Of a stretch of DNA of 64,000 bases, positions 10,517-22,290 are shown piece by piece. Position numbers and translations under genes: made by a program. How positions within the stretch are numbered: the first letter of the stretch is position 1; every line of letters starts with the position of its first letter. This DNA is from Auanema rhodensis (taxonomy: Eukaryota > Nematoda > Chromadorea > Rhabditida > Rhabditidae), in NCBI GenBank assembly GCA_964057225.1, contig OZ059899.1, forward strand, positions 15,756,501 through 15,820,500. Reading direction: 5' to 3'. The notes under the pieces are model-generated. The model saw only the letters and a list, made by a program, of their open reading frames with translations. It was not told the DNA's origin and ran no database searches.

Positions 10517-13500
10517 CTAGTTTTTCTTAGGCGAAGGATGCTCAATATTATCTAAAAGTGGCAAAAAGTTCCTAGAAAAGTCAACACTGTTTTGATTCAT
10601 CATCTCATTCACTGTTACATGAAAGAGTGCTGAGCTCTGAAAACCATTGCACCAAATAAGAAATTATTTTTCAAACAGAAACTAACTTGAAGAGATTCAG
10701 ATACACCCATTGACATTTGGCTGGATGTCTTGGTGGGAGTTACAGACACATCTCCCCCGAACAAATCAAATTCAGTAGGATGATGGTGGTTCAAGCTAAA
10801 ATAGATTAATTCTGCAAATTTATTTGATGTTGTAGACTTACTCTCTGCTCTTATCACCAAAATTGGAAAAATGGCCAGGAGACATAGACATATCTCCAAA
10901 TAACTCGGTTTCTTTCATCCTCCTAGGATAGGATGAGATTGGTTTTTTAAAATCTTTGTTAAATGTTACCTCTCTTCTTCGGTCATAGCAGGTCTTTGAT
11001 ATGTTTGGAGGCATTGTGAAGTGGGAGGATTGAAAATATGGGGTTTCTCTTCAGGAGTTTTTAAGCCCAGTAGCACAGAACATGACGAGTTGTCGTTATC
11101 CGCGACCTGAGAAATTAAAACTATGTGAAGAAAAAAAAGAGCTATAACACACGTGTGAAAAATCAGTTGGACCACATATGGATGATGCATGTTTCCTCGC
11201 TTCGGCTGCGATTCGATACTTGTAGGCACTGGTATACGTGACTGTAAAATCAATCAGAAGATAAATATAAACCACAGAAACGAGTACTCACCTTTGTTCT
11301 TGTCATTATGACTTTGTAATAAATTTCTACGAGCAGGAAGAACTGGCGGAGGATCTTTAGCAACATGAGATACGAATGAAGTTATTCGAGATTGGGAGAA
11401 AGGAGCAGCACTAGTCTTTGTACCAATTTTACGACTCTACAAACAAAAAACATGATATAAGTATTCCGTATCTTTTGTTTTTTTCTTTTTTTTCTACCTG
11501 AGCTAGAAAATAAGAATTATTTCACGTCATTTTCACGTGAAATATTTCTTATTTTCATCATCTCTTTTATCGTGAACGGTTGTTTATTTCAATAGTTCTA
11601 CTTATAATTTTATATTTTTATTTCTTAAAAAACTATTATTAAAAAGTTGTAAAATAAAAAAACCAAGAACTGTTAGATACAAACAATATAGGAAGTAGCA
11701 AGTCTTACTCGTTTGGCTGTTAGGGATTGCAGTTGCTTTTCGAAAGCTTCATTTTCTTCTGCTACTATGTCGCTTTCCACTATTGTAGGAACGTTCGCAG
11801 GTGTCGAATACTATTTATTGAGGATGAAACAACAAAAGAAAATTTAAAAAACCTGATCTCTACTAGCAGTAGGAGTTACGTCGTCTGTTCCTGCCGCGCT
11901 AGAACTCTTACAGTTTGAACAACGAACTACAGCACGGGATTTTGATGCATTTTCATCCCTAAACGATAATTCATCAGATATGAAAGTTAAATGCCCAGTA
12001 TACTCTTCCTGTAATTCTCCAGCTGTCCTTTTTCGAATATTCTCATCTTCGCGTCCTACACAAACTGCGTCACCATACTCACGTCCAAGTAAGGAGGAGA
12101 GAAGTACCCAAGGATCAGGAGACCTTTTTGGAACATTAATTGAATAAGTAAAATTGAGTTCGGGAGACATTCCACACTAAAGGAAAAATAAAAAAAATTT
12201 GATTTGACGACTTACCAAACAATAGAGTTCCGCAGCCGTTGTTTCAAGACTATTAGACATGTTTAGTCCTTCCATGATTACTTTAGAGTCAATAGACAAG
12301 GGATTCGAAACAATCAGAGAATAGGGAGAAGCTGTAAAAGTCGTATGCAACGAATATTATGAATCTTCAATAATTATACCTCCTTTTTGCTTAGCTGAAT
12401 TAGTTTCTTCCACTTCTCTTCGAAGTCTGAAAAAAATTATTTTAACTTTAAAAAATATTTTGGAATTATCAAAACCTGTTCAGAGATATGGTTGAACTTT
12501 CAGGAGGACCCATTTCTAAAACAACATTCCCAAGTTCCATTTCTTCTGAAGGATGCAAAACTATATCAATATCGGAACTGCCCCCAGGATTCTGAAAATT
12601 ATGGAGATTCACTGATTAAAATAGAATTTGTTTTACTATATTTTGGCCGTCACTCCCCCATTTCAAGTTAATGTAATTGAAAAACCTAGAAATTCTGTCA
12701 TTGCTGTTGATACGAATTTTAATAAACGGATTTTTCTCTTTTGCGATCTGAAATGAAAAACTCTATTAGAATTTCAGACAACTACTTACTAAACATGAAG
12801 CATCAGCATACGTTTTAGGCCGAAGCTTGATGACAATATCTTGTGGAAATTTTTCACGATCCAACCTTCGATTTTCTGTAAAAAAAATGTAAAATTACCA
12901 ATGGCAAAGAGGCTTTTTACGAGTAAAATATTTGTTCAAAGCTGGGCAAGGGGGTGTTTTTATTACAAGCGCCTTCTTTTTGGAACGTATTGTTGTTGAT
13001 CTAAATTTTAATCATAAACCATGCTTTGGTATCACAAAATCTAACCCCTCTAATATCAACTCTCTTAAACGTTCAGCCTGGTATTTAGATGTTCCTGTTC
13101 TCTTTCTCCATTCACAAGCATTTATTACGAGAAATAATTCTTTTGCATCTCTACATACACCAGAAAATTGATCTAAAACAATAAAAAATAGAAAGAACAA
13201 AAAACACAACAAACCATCAACATCTAGATCTGCAAAAGTTCTAATGAACTTTATGGAATTAAAATAAAAATTCTTTATTTGGTCTTTACATTTATGAACT
13301 TTTCGTTTAGCTACCCATTTGGTTATATTGTCGAAGTCTTTACCTAACTATAATAAGTAAGATTAGAATTTCAAATTATACGAAGACTTGTCAAACCTGT
13401 TTCACAGCTTCATAATAAATCATAATTTCTTCGTGACTCCACATTTTACCCTTTTTTAGTGGCAGTTCCTCTGTTGAGGTGGCCGTTGATGTTGATGGAA

Positions 13501-13752
13501 GAACAACATCACTCTGAAAACCAAATATACAATAAGCTAATAAATCTTCATATCCAACTGCGGTTGTAGGAACTGTAATATTTGTAGATTTAATACCAGT
13601 AGCTGTGGCAGGTCGAGATTGAGAAGTAGGAGGCCTAAAAACCATTCGCCTCCTTGAAACACCTGAGGTAACCTGAAATTTGGAGCTTAAATCGAGAACA
13701 AATGAATGAGACGAACCTCAGTAGGTGTCTCATCATGACTCGTAGTGGCCAT
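10517..13752 (-). CDS. CRAMP1: Cramped-like (CRAMP1) SANT-domain chromatin protein
   Basis: ATG at 13752 (MATTSHDETPTE) follows a CATTTCTTCAG acceptor. After a Ser/Thr/Pro-rich head, a SANT/Myb-like segment begins KMWSHEEIMIYYEAVKQLG and continues DFDNITKWV and QIKNFYFNSIKFI. Next comes a globular region with YCLCGMSPELNFTYSI, and a long low-complexity C-terminal half that ends in FLPLLDNIEHPSPKKN. This order (single SANT, LYCLC block, disordered tail) fits Cramped/CRAMP1, a nuclear protein that regulates linker-histone genes in flies and mammals. About 15 introns are present, one of which (about 11437-11711) holds a perfect-looking hairpin. I infer a single gene because exon phases join across the whole span. 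The main alternative is another SANT-domain transcription regulator. Confidence 0.65.
11506..11556. repeat. 21-bp inverted repeat (hairpin) in a CRAMP1-like intron
   Basis: The left arm at 11506-11526 and right arm at 11536-11556 are reverse complements except for one position, with a 9-base loop. The core is ATTTCACG / CGTGAAAT. The structure lies inside the largest intron of the Cramped-like gene and would fold in RNA of either strand. It may be a tiny foldback element remnant or a structured intronic element. Confidence 0.8.
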
Positions 13753-14061
13753 GGCCTGAAGAAATGTTACAAATTACATATTTCAAAAAAGCTATACTGC
13801 AAGATAAACGAGGAAATACCGCATTGGCAACGAAAATAATAATAAAACAGAAATTGAATGCTACATTATTTTTTGGTTCACAAATTGTAAACGAACAAGT
13901 TCCAAATTATTCAAGAACCGATGTATCTCATAAGTTCAGGCCTAGCGACAATTAAGTCCCATGATAACGTATTAAAAAAAGAAAAATGAAAAAAACCCAA
14001 ACTAAAAAAAATTAAAATAGGAAATATGCTGAATAATTACTATTCCTTCCTCTTGAATCTT

Positions 14062-14988
14062 TCAATAAGCAGGTAAACCGAAATGCTCGGGCACGAACTG
14101 TTCAAGTGAGTTCAAAACTGAATTCACTCTTTTCTTGTATTCCTCATCGGGTGAGAAAACAATTGGATCAGGAACCATTACGCACTGCATACCCGCAGCC
14201 AATGCTGCTTCTACTCCATTTGGAGCATCTTCGAAAACCAGAACATTAGCAGGAGATACGGGAGCAGTCCGAAATCTGAAGAACACCTTTTAGTACAATC
14301 TCATCTGATACAAAGCGTACTTTGACATGGTGTACAAGAATCCGTCAGGAGCAGGCTTTCCTCTTTTAACATTAGGGTCATCACCCGTCAGAATCTAGAA
14401 GAAATTATCATTAACGAAACCAACACTGTTTATGTTTAACTTGAATAGGAACAAGGTCTACCCAATCTCTATGCTTTTCTGCTTTCAAAGCAAATGTTTT
14501 ACTACATGATCCCGTACAAATAGCTATTTCAATTCCTGTAACGGAAACCAACTTCAAAAGTACAGATAAGCAAACACTAGCCAGCTCGAGCCAAGTGCTC
14601 AACTAGTTTTTTAGCTCCAGGTAAAGCTTTTGCCGTAGGATAATTAGTATTTAATATATGATCATATTCTACAGCATACTCTTCCGGTGTTACTTGTTCT
14701 CTTAATCCCATCTACAAAAATTAAGAAATGAGAAGAAAGAAATGAAAGTGTACCTCATCCAAAAGACATTCGATAGCTTCCATATGTTTCATACCCATTT
14801 GTTCTTGAACCAAAATAATAGCAAACATAAATAAAACTATACGAACTTCTCTTCAGTTCCATAGAAAATCGTTTCCCAAATTTTTGTAACATAGTATCAT
14901 TGGCAAGAGTAAATATGGGTTCAGTATCCACGAGTAATCCATCAAAATCGAAAATAACGTGAGTAACTTTAGCGGAAGGGGGACACAT
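14062..14988 (-). CDS. PUDP: HAD-family pseudouridine-5'-phosphatase-like hydrolase
   Basis: The ATG at 14988 sits directly after a TGTTACAG acceptor. HAD motif I is [13 protein letters not shown] (nucleophile and acid/base Asp). Motif II Thr lies in [12 protein letters not shown], the motif III Lys in [16 protein letters not shown], and motif IV acids in [18 protein letters not shown]. The cap-domain helices follow motif I ([15 protein letters not shown]). The length of about 235 residues and the motif wording match PUDP/HDHD1, which dephosphorylates pseudouridine 5'-phosphate and related small phosphates in the cytosol. Intron 1 is best placed with donor GTTCGT at AGA A|GT and acceptor TTCAAG, which keeps frame into KQMGMKH. 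The gene lies between the CRAMP1-like gene and adr-2 on the same strand. The substrate is inferred from the family only. Confidence 0.9.
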
Positions 14989-15132
14989 CTGTAACATGAA
15001 ATATAAAGAAAACAATCAAAATCAATTATATATACTAAGTAAGACATCTAGAGAAAAACTGTTCAAACGTTGTACAATATAATGGAATTATAATCACAGA
15101 TATTTCAAAAGTTTCATTAAAAGGTTATAAAA

Positions 15133-17077
15133 TTAAACTTCGAAAGAAGAGCATTCAGATGGCATACAATGCCATTGCCCCAAATTATTGACACGAAGCC
15201 TAAATATCAGAGATAACAAAGATAAAAAAAAACAAAAACCTGACCAACTTTTGAGCAGTGTTTTCATTTCGTTATATTTCACATTTGAAAACTTCAGATC
15301 AGAATACGTAATATTTTCATCTACAGAAAGCCCACAAGTAGAGCAAACCTGTAATATTATTAGTTATAAATATTAAAAATCAAGTAATTTACTTCGTTAA
15401 AAAGAGCCGAAAATTGGTATTTCGATAAGCGTGAAGGACCATTTTCGGTGAGACCAGTAGTCATGGGAATAATTTCAACAACATCATCAGCTGCATTCCA
15501 GTTAAGAGCACATGTAGAAACTTTGGTTGATTGCTTAATTTCAACAGGCTGGAAGAAAAAGTTTTGTTTATATGATAAAAATTAACTGTGAACATACGGT
15601 ACACAATGCGATTTGAGGTTTATTCAAAATGAATGGAGCTCGAGGGTTTAATCCGTTTAGTCGACCAAAAAGACTTCGAGTGAGCCTCGTACTTTCTTCA
15701 CCTTCAACTACAACTGAACTAAGATAAACCTTAAAATAATTTGTTACTATTTTAAGCAGAATAATGACAAACGGGATCTATGAAATGATTCAAAAGTGTT
15801 CCCTGCACTCCGAGAACGTTCCATTTCATAATTTTATCACTACAAGACATAATTCTCATTCGTTGACCATTACGTATAGCTGATATAGTTTGAGGGTCAC
15901 TACGTTTTGTTCCTAGAACAGCCCCAGCTCCTTAATATTGAAGTAAAATCATGAAAACATTTAGAAAAAACCTTGTTCTAATTTCACTCTTAATTTCCCA
16001 GCATTTGAATCCCCAGGTGCTGTTGGTGATACGGATCTAGTAGATAAGCATGTGGAAGTTTGAGTTGTACTAGAACCGGGTGGTTGATGCTGATAAACAC
16101 GAGCATCCCCACAAGGTGCAGTACTAATAAAAAGATGAAACGATACTCCTTCTCGCACAGCATATTTTTCTGAATAAAAAAGTTTAAAAAAAAAATGTTG
16201 GATAACATACGTGAATTTTCATTATAAGTGAAAATAGAATATTCTAAACTCTTAAATGCTAGAAGTAATTGAGAATATAGGAATCTAAATATAAATATCT
16301 CTAACTCATGTTGTCTTTAAATTGTAACCTCAAGAAGCCTCTTCTACATAAAACTTCAGCATGACAGTCATGAATTATTGTTCCCGTGCCCGATAAAGTA
16401 GATCCTAAGACAGTCCTTCGTTTTATTTATTAGTAATTTCTCATCTCATACCTTTAGTACATTTACTTCCAGAAGCCAAGGATACAATTTGCATTACTTT
16501 ACTATATGAATTGAAAATGAAAATAGAAGAAATCACCCTTTCTTGTCCATTGGTAGAAGAATATGGTATACTAAGTCTGGAAATCAAACGTCATAACAAA
16601 TTTTCGGAAACTACAAAACGATTACTTATTAAACTTGGCATGTGTATGATATTTCATCAACTCATAAAAAGTATTTTCATCGAATGATATTTCAAATGGC
16701 ACATTTCTATGAGAAACGTATAAATCGAAAAGTTTCTGAAAACAACACATAGTATAGAAATTGAATTAAAATACAAACTTGATAATTCTTTTGAACACAA
16801 GAGAGCTTAGCTGCTTTTTTACTTTTATCAATGTTACCCCAAACAACTTCGTTATGTATTTGAATTCCGCTTTGGAACAAAGGTCTGAAAAGTACGAACC
16901 TTGATTCAGCAGAAGAGTTTAGCTAGCTTACTCTTCTTTTCTAGATTTATCGGATGTGATAAACTTTGCATCTTGCTTAAAAACTATTCGATAAAGCTCA
17001 GAAAAAGAAGATACAATATTTTTATCATTTTTTGAAAGATAACTTGTTAGAAGATCAGAATAGGGCTGAGTATTCAT
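15133..17077 (-). CDS. adr-2: ADAR adenosine deaminase acting on dsRNA
   Basis: The ATG at 17077 follows TTGCAG directly. The N-terminal third has a degenerate dsRNA-binding motif whose last helix reads [14 protein letters not shown]. The deaminase domain has the zinc/proton-shuttle motif [16 protein letters not shown] (His and Glu present), [11 protein letters not shown] with the second ligand Cys, and [18 protein letters not shown] with the third Cys. [26 protein letters not shown] and the C-terminal end LGQWHCMP follow. All catalytic residues are therefore present, unlike the deaminase-dead C. elegans ADR-1. Length (about 490 residues) and a single weak dsRBM match ADR-2, the active A-to-I editor. 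The last intron uses donor AAA A|GTTGGT. It lies 288 bp downstream of NDUFS8 on the same strand, as in the C. elegans T20H4.5 / T20H4.4 operon. Confidence 0.93.
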
Positions 17078-17364
17078 CTGCAACGCTTAATATGACAGGT
17101 GATAATTCAGTAAATTTTAAAACCATACCATTGCATCTTATAAACTAGCTTGTTTGAATCACAAAAAATCAATTTACAAATTGAATTAGCTAAATCTTTC
17201 AGCTAAGAATTCATCAGCGCGTTTTCTTTGCAAAGTTTGGAATATAATAAACAGTTTGAACTGATTATAATGACTATAAATAAGAAATATTTACTATATT
17301 TTCATTACAGAACACAAATTGACAATCTCTCTAACATCTAACAGAAAGACTATACATCTATTTC

Positions 17365-18204
17365 TTAACGATACAAATACTCGGCCTGAAGATTAGCAGC
17401 TAATTCTGGTTCCCATCGATCACCATTGAGGAGAAGCTTCTCCTGAAAATAACAACAATATATGAAAAGTTGTAAATGAGTTACCTTGTTGTAAAGAAGT
17501 TCTTCGTGAGTTTCGGTAGAATATTCGAAATTAGGACCCTCAACAATGGCATCCACAGGGCAAGCCTCTTGGCATAACCCGCAGTAAATGCACCTAAATA
17601 TGTCAGAGCTTGCACATGAAAGGAAACAAATATTTACTTGGTCATATCAATATCGTATCTAGTGGTACGTCTGCTTCCATCTGGACGAGTTTCGGCCTCG
17701 ATGGTAATAGCCTTTAGAAAAAGAGTTATAAAACATAATGAAACTTCAAAAAAAACCTGAGCTGGACAGATAGCCTCGCACAACTTGCAAGCAATACAAC
17801 GTTCTTCTCCGGAAGGATAACGTCTCAAAGCGTGCTCTCCCCGGAAACGAGAACTGAGAGGTCCCTTTTCAAATGGATAGTTAATAGTTGCTGGCTCCAT
17901 GAAAACGTGACCAAGCATAACACCAAAACCTATACAGGAAAAAATAAGACAACTCAAAAAGTCATGTTAACCTCTGAACAATTCAGTAAAGAAAAGAGTG
18001 TGAAGTCCGTAGTTCAAATCACCACCAAGAGTTCCATCAGTTTCTTGAGGCATGCCAATATATTTATAGTTAGATCTTTTTTGAACTACATTGTTAGAAG
18101 CAGCAGCCTAGGAAAAAAACAGTGAAAGCAAAAAAAAAAATTTATACCTGAGGAACACGATTAAAGGAGCCCTTAATAAGGCTACTAGCAGTCCTTAAGG
18201 CCAT
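17365..18204 (-). CDS. NDUFS8: NADH dehydrogenase (complex I) 23-kDa iron-sulfur subunit NDUFS8
   Basis: ATG at 18204 ([19 protein letters not shown]), three bases after a TTTGTAG acceptor, starts a mitochondrial presequence. The mature part shows [40 protein letters not shown], and two ferredoxin-type clusters: [12 protein letters not shown] and [12 protein letters not shown]. These bind the N6a and N6b 4Fe-4S centres in the peripheral arm of complex I. The end reads [14 protein letters not shown]. At about 210 residues the length is normal. Both clusters keep all four cysteines. Five or so short introns are present. It is the upstream member of a likely operon with adr-2. This ORF corresponds to C. 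elegans T20H4.5. Confidence 0.97.
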
Positions 18205-18650
18205 ACCCTACAAATTAAATATTAGTAAAGACAATGGAAAACATTATGAATTTAAAAAACTGAAGAAACAAAAATAATTAACAATAATTTATAAGCATTT
18301 CCTATACGCTGAATTTACCCGTAAAACGTCGTCGTTTTCTAAGAATACGCAAAGAGCACGACAGTTTGCGGCCAATACTTCAAATTTTTGACGAAGTGTT
18401 AACAATGGTTTCCAATTGTTATCTTGCTCGAGTGAAATACTGTATTGAAATTTCTTTCTTTGATTGGAGATATGAAGAAGAAAAGATGGCGAAACAAATA
18501 GCAAATTGAATATGTAATGTATATTTTCTTTATGTCGATTTGAACATACAATGCCAAAGATTTTGAGACCCCTTAATTTTTCCTTTCTAACAAATGATTA
18601 CATATTGCTAAATATATTCTGAAAAAAGTTATCTTCAGATTGAAGGAACT
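18205..18650. promoter_or_regulatory. Divergent promoter interval between the NDUFS8/adr-2 unit and henn-1
   Basis: NDUFS8 reads leftward from 18204 and henn-1 rightward from 18651, so this roughly 450 bp interval must drive both. A 3' splice-like TTATCTTCAG at about 18638 precedes the henn-1 ATG. A minus-strand open frame at 18289-18504 (for example DNNWKPLLTLRQKFEVL) looks coding-like but has no ATG in frame. Confidence 0.5.
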
Positions 18651-20668
18651 ATGGCTTTGGATAATTGGGCAGAATTTCATTTTCCCGCTGTATGTTTCAA
18701 TATAGGTATATAAAAAATACTGTATCAAATTTAGGAAACATATATGAATTATTATAACGAATTGGATCATATTAGTAAAATAAATCCTGTAGAAGAATTG
18801 CTACCAAATCCTCCGGCAAAAGTTATACGAACTATTGTGGTGTGTACGGGAATAAGTTCGTTCAGTATAACCTTTTTAGGATGATGATGGCTCCCTAGTT
18901 TCTTATATTGAAGAGGATGAAGAATATCAGCAACGCCGTATCTTCAGACCTGCCCTGCAGTCTCAAAGAAATTCATTCGTGTTAAATGCTTTGAAAGAAT
19001 TTTTCTTAAAATTCGGAGATATACGAACAGTATGTTCGATTTCATCTGAGTTTATATAGGTTATATTGTAGATAGCTGTCATGGGATGTGGAGCCTTTTC
19101 ATTAGAAAGATTTATTATTCACCAGGTTTCTGAGTTCGGAACCGGCCTCATACTTTCTGTAGATATATGCAAGAAGACTATGCAATCTGGCTTGACCAGC
19201 TTAAAGTAATTCAATTTCAAGTTTTTCGGAATTTTAACATTTATCTTGTAGAAGTAGTGTAAATATTGTACATTCAATGCTAAGTGAAAGTATAAGTCGA
19301 CCGACCATGCTTGAGCAATATCAAGGTATTCATCACGCTTTAAGAATTGTTATTCATCGTTATTTAAGGTGATATAACGTTAAATGATGATAGATTTAGT
19401 GGTATTGACTGTGTATGTTCCGTTGAAGTGTTAGTTTTACATCACTGTTTTTAAACATTAATTATTTTCCAGTATTGAACATATGTCGCTGTCAGAAGCT
19501 GAAAGCTTTGTAAAAAATGTTCTAGGATTTATACAGCCTAAACTTTTTATATTGTCTACTCCAAATCATGAATACAACTTGGCCTGTCAGTTACAGATTG
19601 TTCGTTACTTCTTACAATTTTAAAATTTTGCAGGGAATGGAATTGGCTCTTTTCGCCATGACGATCACAAGTTTGAATTTACCCGCCACGAATTTGAACA
19701 GTGGTAAGTTTCTGATTATTTGGATTTTTCATGCAGTTAACTTTGCTTGTCAAACATTTTTTTGTTTTCCATGTTCTGAATAACTCATATTCTTCCAGTT
19801 TCCATTCATCGTAAACATTTTTTTAGGATTAATAATCTGGTCCAGGAATATCCGTTTTACGATTATACCTTTCATTATGTTGGAAATATTAGTGGTTAGA
19901 TATATTCTCGTTTTATCTTTCATCATCATTCAAATTTTCCTTTCGAAGGTTATGAACATCTGTCGGGAGCAACGCAATTTGTCGTTATGTCAAGAAAAGC
20001 CGATTGTCTTCCACAACAATTTGCCTCAGTGCCCAGGAACTATAAAAAGGTTTGTCTGAAAATAATTTTAAACATATATTTCTAACTTGTATTTAGGTTG
20101 GGCAAGTAGTAGTATACGGGTGCTTTAAAGGTGTATCAAGGTGGGTTTGCAAGAACGCTTTGAAAGCATACTTAGAGCAAAATACTTTAGATGAGACGAA
20201 TTTAGTTGTTAGTTAAATTTTCTCTAATTAAATATAATTATTTTGACAATCCAGCAACATCCATATGGGAGAACTTGGGAAATAGATGCTAGGGATGTGC
20301 TCAAACATGTTGTTGCTCCAGAAGTGCTTACTGAAAGGATAACTGTTGATGTGATGGTGTGAGTCTACAAGTATTTTTCTTATCAGGTTCTCTTTTTTTA
20401 TTAAGAGATGCTATTCGAAATCAGATGGAAGGGTTTGTCGTCTGTTTGAAAGTAGGCATGCGTGGCTCAGAAGCATGTCTTATAATTCCTGAAGCGACAA
20501 CTATTGAAAAAGTCAAGTCACTTTTAAATAAGGAAATTCCATATTTTTTCTGAAAGGGAAACAGTTAGGGGAGTTCTGTCAGCTGTAAACTCTTTGGGAA
20601 CTTTCCGGTTTTCCATAAATTTACCTTCTGATGAATTTTGTTATTCACTTTTTTTGGAGAGAACTTAG
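18651..20668 (+). CDS. henn-1: Small-RNA 2'-O-methyltransferase HEN1/HENMT1
   Basis: Starting MALDNWAEFHFP at 18651, the protein contains a SAM-binding core around MGCGAFSLERFI and ILSVDICKK, a CSVEVIEHM block, and the HEN1 signature STPNHEYN followed after an intron by RHDDHKFEFTRHEFEQW. That signature supplies the acidic and histidine metal ligands of this family. HEN1 enzymes add a 2'-O-methyl group to the 3' end of piRNAs and some siRNAs, blocking 3' tailing and decay. The C-terminal part runs through GYEHLSGATQFVVMSRK to a weakly conserved tail ending YSLFLERT. Exon 12 or so requires a 40-nt intron with a poor GTCACT donor (about 20516-20555) to stay open to the TAG at 20666; otherwise the protein stops at 20553. 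It matches C. elegans henn-1 (C02F5.6). Confidence 0.9.
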
Positions 20669-20748
20669 ATGTTTCAATAAATTTCTATTATCAATATGCC
20701 ATAGTTTTTAGTATTTCGGTAGAAAGAATAAAGTTATCTCTAAATTTC

Positions 20749-22290
20749 CTAAATTAGAGCTGCGAAATAAGAGAGATGAAAAGCTGCAACTTGTTGATAC
20801 GTAATTCCTCGAAACAACAGCTGTCTCATAGTATCATCTAGGTCTAACTTCGATTCTCCTCCCATCCTTCTCACTATATCACTATTTCTCGTTACTTGAT
20901 CATTCTTCTGTTGGAATCCTAGCGACTCATTCATCTTTAAGTTTGTCTAATCATAAACTTCCGTTGGTTTAACATTATCTCCAGTATTCTTGATTGTTAA
21001 GTAAGGTCTTAATGAGCTTTTAAAGTTCTGTCTTTTGTCATATGCTTCATTTACAAATCATATAATAGCACTACTCTACTTTTTTCTTTTTTTTGAATTG
21101 CTTAGTTGACTTGAGTTTGGATTATGAAGTCTTAAAATCTCCCCGGTGGTTTCGCCCATAACATGCTCCTCGTCGTCCCTATCATAAGCTGCATCGTCAC
21201 AGTCCTGCTTTCTTACGAAAACGGTTCAAGAATCATTATAATCCATCTGTGAAAGTTCATTATTCAATTGATGTTTTTGATACTTTGTGCTTGTTTCAGC
21301 CTATTGAAATGAAACAAAAATAATTTAATATCACTTCATCATGTCTTATGTGGGGTTTCCTTCTTTTTTTTTGATTCTATTGGTTCCGGCTTTAAAGCGT
21401 GTGTCGATTCATTGTTTGAGCTCCTTCATCTTCTCCCTCTAGTTCCGCTTGGTAAAGAACACAAAGCATTTTCTGTATTCACACTTGTTTTTTAACCCTT
21501 TCCACTTCTATCAGTCAAAGAAGAGGAAGAAAAAAATGAATTTCATGCTTTATTTCCGGTGCTAGCTTCGATGATTTTGTCGTCACTACCACCAAGCATA
21601 GGGCACAAAATCTGTTTGCGAGTAATTGTATATACATAACTTTTACTTGAAGTTTCTTGGATTTATCTTCAGTGTAATCGGATGCTTAACATTTGTCTGA
21701 ATGACCTCCTCAGCTTCCTGTTCATGTTTCACTTGTATTTGAACTTTGTCTAATGAGGAATTCAATCATCATATGTGTCGCTTTTTCTACCCGTTTTAAG
21801 GGTAGAACTCATCGTGAGAACGTCATCATTCTCATCTTCTCCGATGGCGTCTTCTAAGCTCAGAATCCTTTGGCTGTCATTCCTTCCCTCGTTTTTGTCT
21901 TCTTCACTTGCCCCTAATCCAACTACACATGGCAGTTGGCTTTAGCTTCCAAGTCATCGGATGCCTGTCCCGCTGTCGTTCACTGAGCGGATCTTCCGTT
22001 GTTTTTGCCAAATCTGGTTGGAACTCCGGAGCAATGATGCTGTCATTCATCATTTTGTTGTCATTGGTTCAATAGTCAATACTGACGTAGCGATCATGAT
22101 GATGAAGTCCGAGCTGATGAGTTCATCTGTCTGATGAAATTTGCCGTCAAAGTTTCTTCTTTTCATCATATTCGTCTCATTTGCATTTCCTAGCATTCTT
22201 CCTTGTCTAAGCTTCAACATAGATTTAGCTCGTGATGGAAGGAGAGAAAATAAGGCAAAAAAAAAAAGATAAAAAATAAAAATAAAAAAC
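20749..22290 (-). pseudogene. Candidate decayed protein-coding region of unknown family
   Basis: From 21300 down to 20749 one minus-strand frame runs 184 codons and contains only four internal stops (TGA, TAG, TGA, TAG). The sequence between them is strongly protein-like, for example DAAYDRDDEEHVMGETTGE, NFKSSLRPYLTIKNTGD and SESKLDLDDTMRQLLFRG-like wording. Upstream, similar patches lie in shifting frames: a Ser/Lys-rich stretch at about 21620-21350, an acidic one at 21911-21762 (ILSLEDAIGEDENDDV), one at 22053-21906 (MMNDSIIAPEFQPDLAKTT) and one at about 22260-22070. No consistent splice pattern joins them. I infer a pseudogene that has gained stops and frameshifts; a misread multi-exon gene is the alternative. 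The family was not recognised. Confidence 0.35.

Noticed and set aside
16490-16545. A 35-nt intron within adr-2 (GTGATTTC...TATAG)
   Set aside because: Removing it shifts the frame into a stop, whereas reading through stays open ([13 protein letters not shown]) into the conserved [11 protein letters not shown] block.
18289-18504. Minus-strand frame with coding-like text just upstream of NDUFS8
   Set aside because: It begins at a TTG, with no in-frame ATG and no upstream exon that I could join. It may be a 5' exon of an unrecognised gene but cannot be supported.
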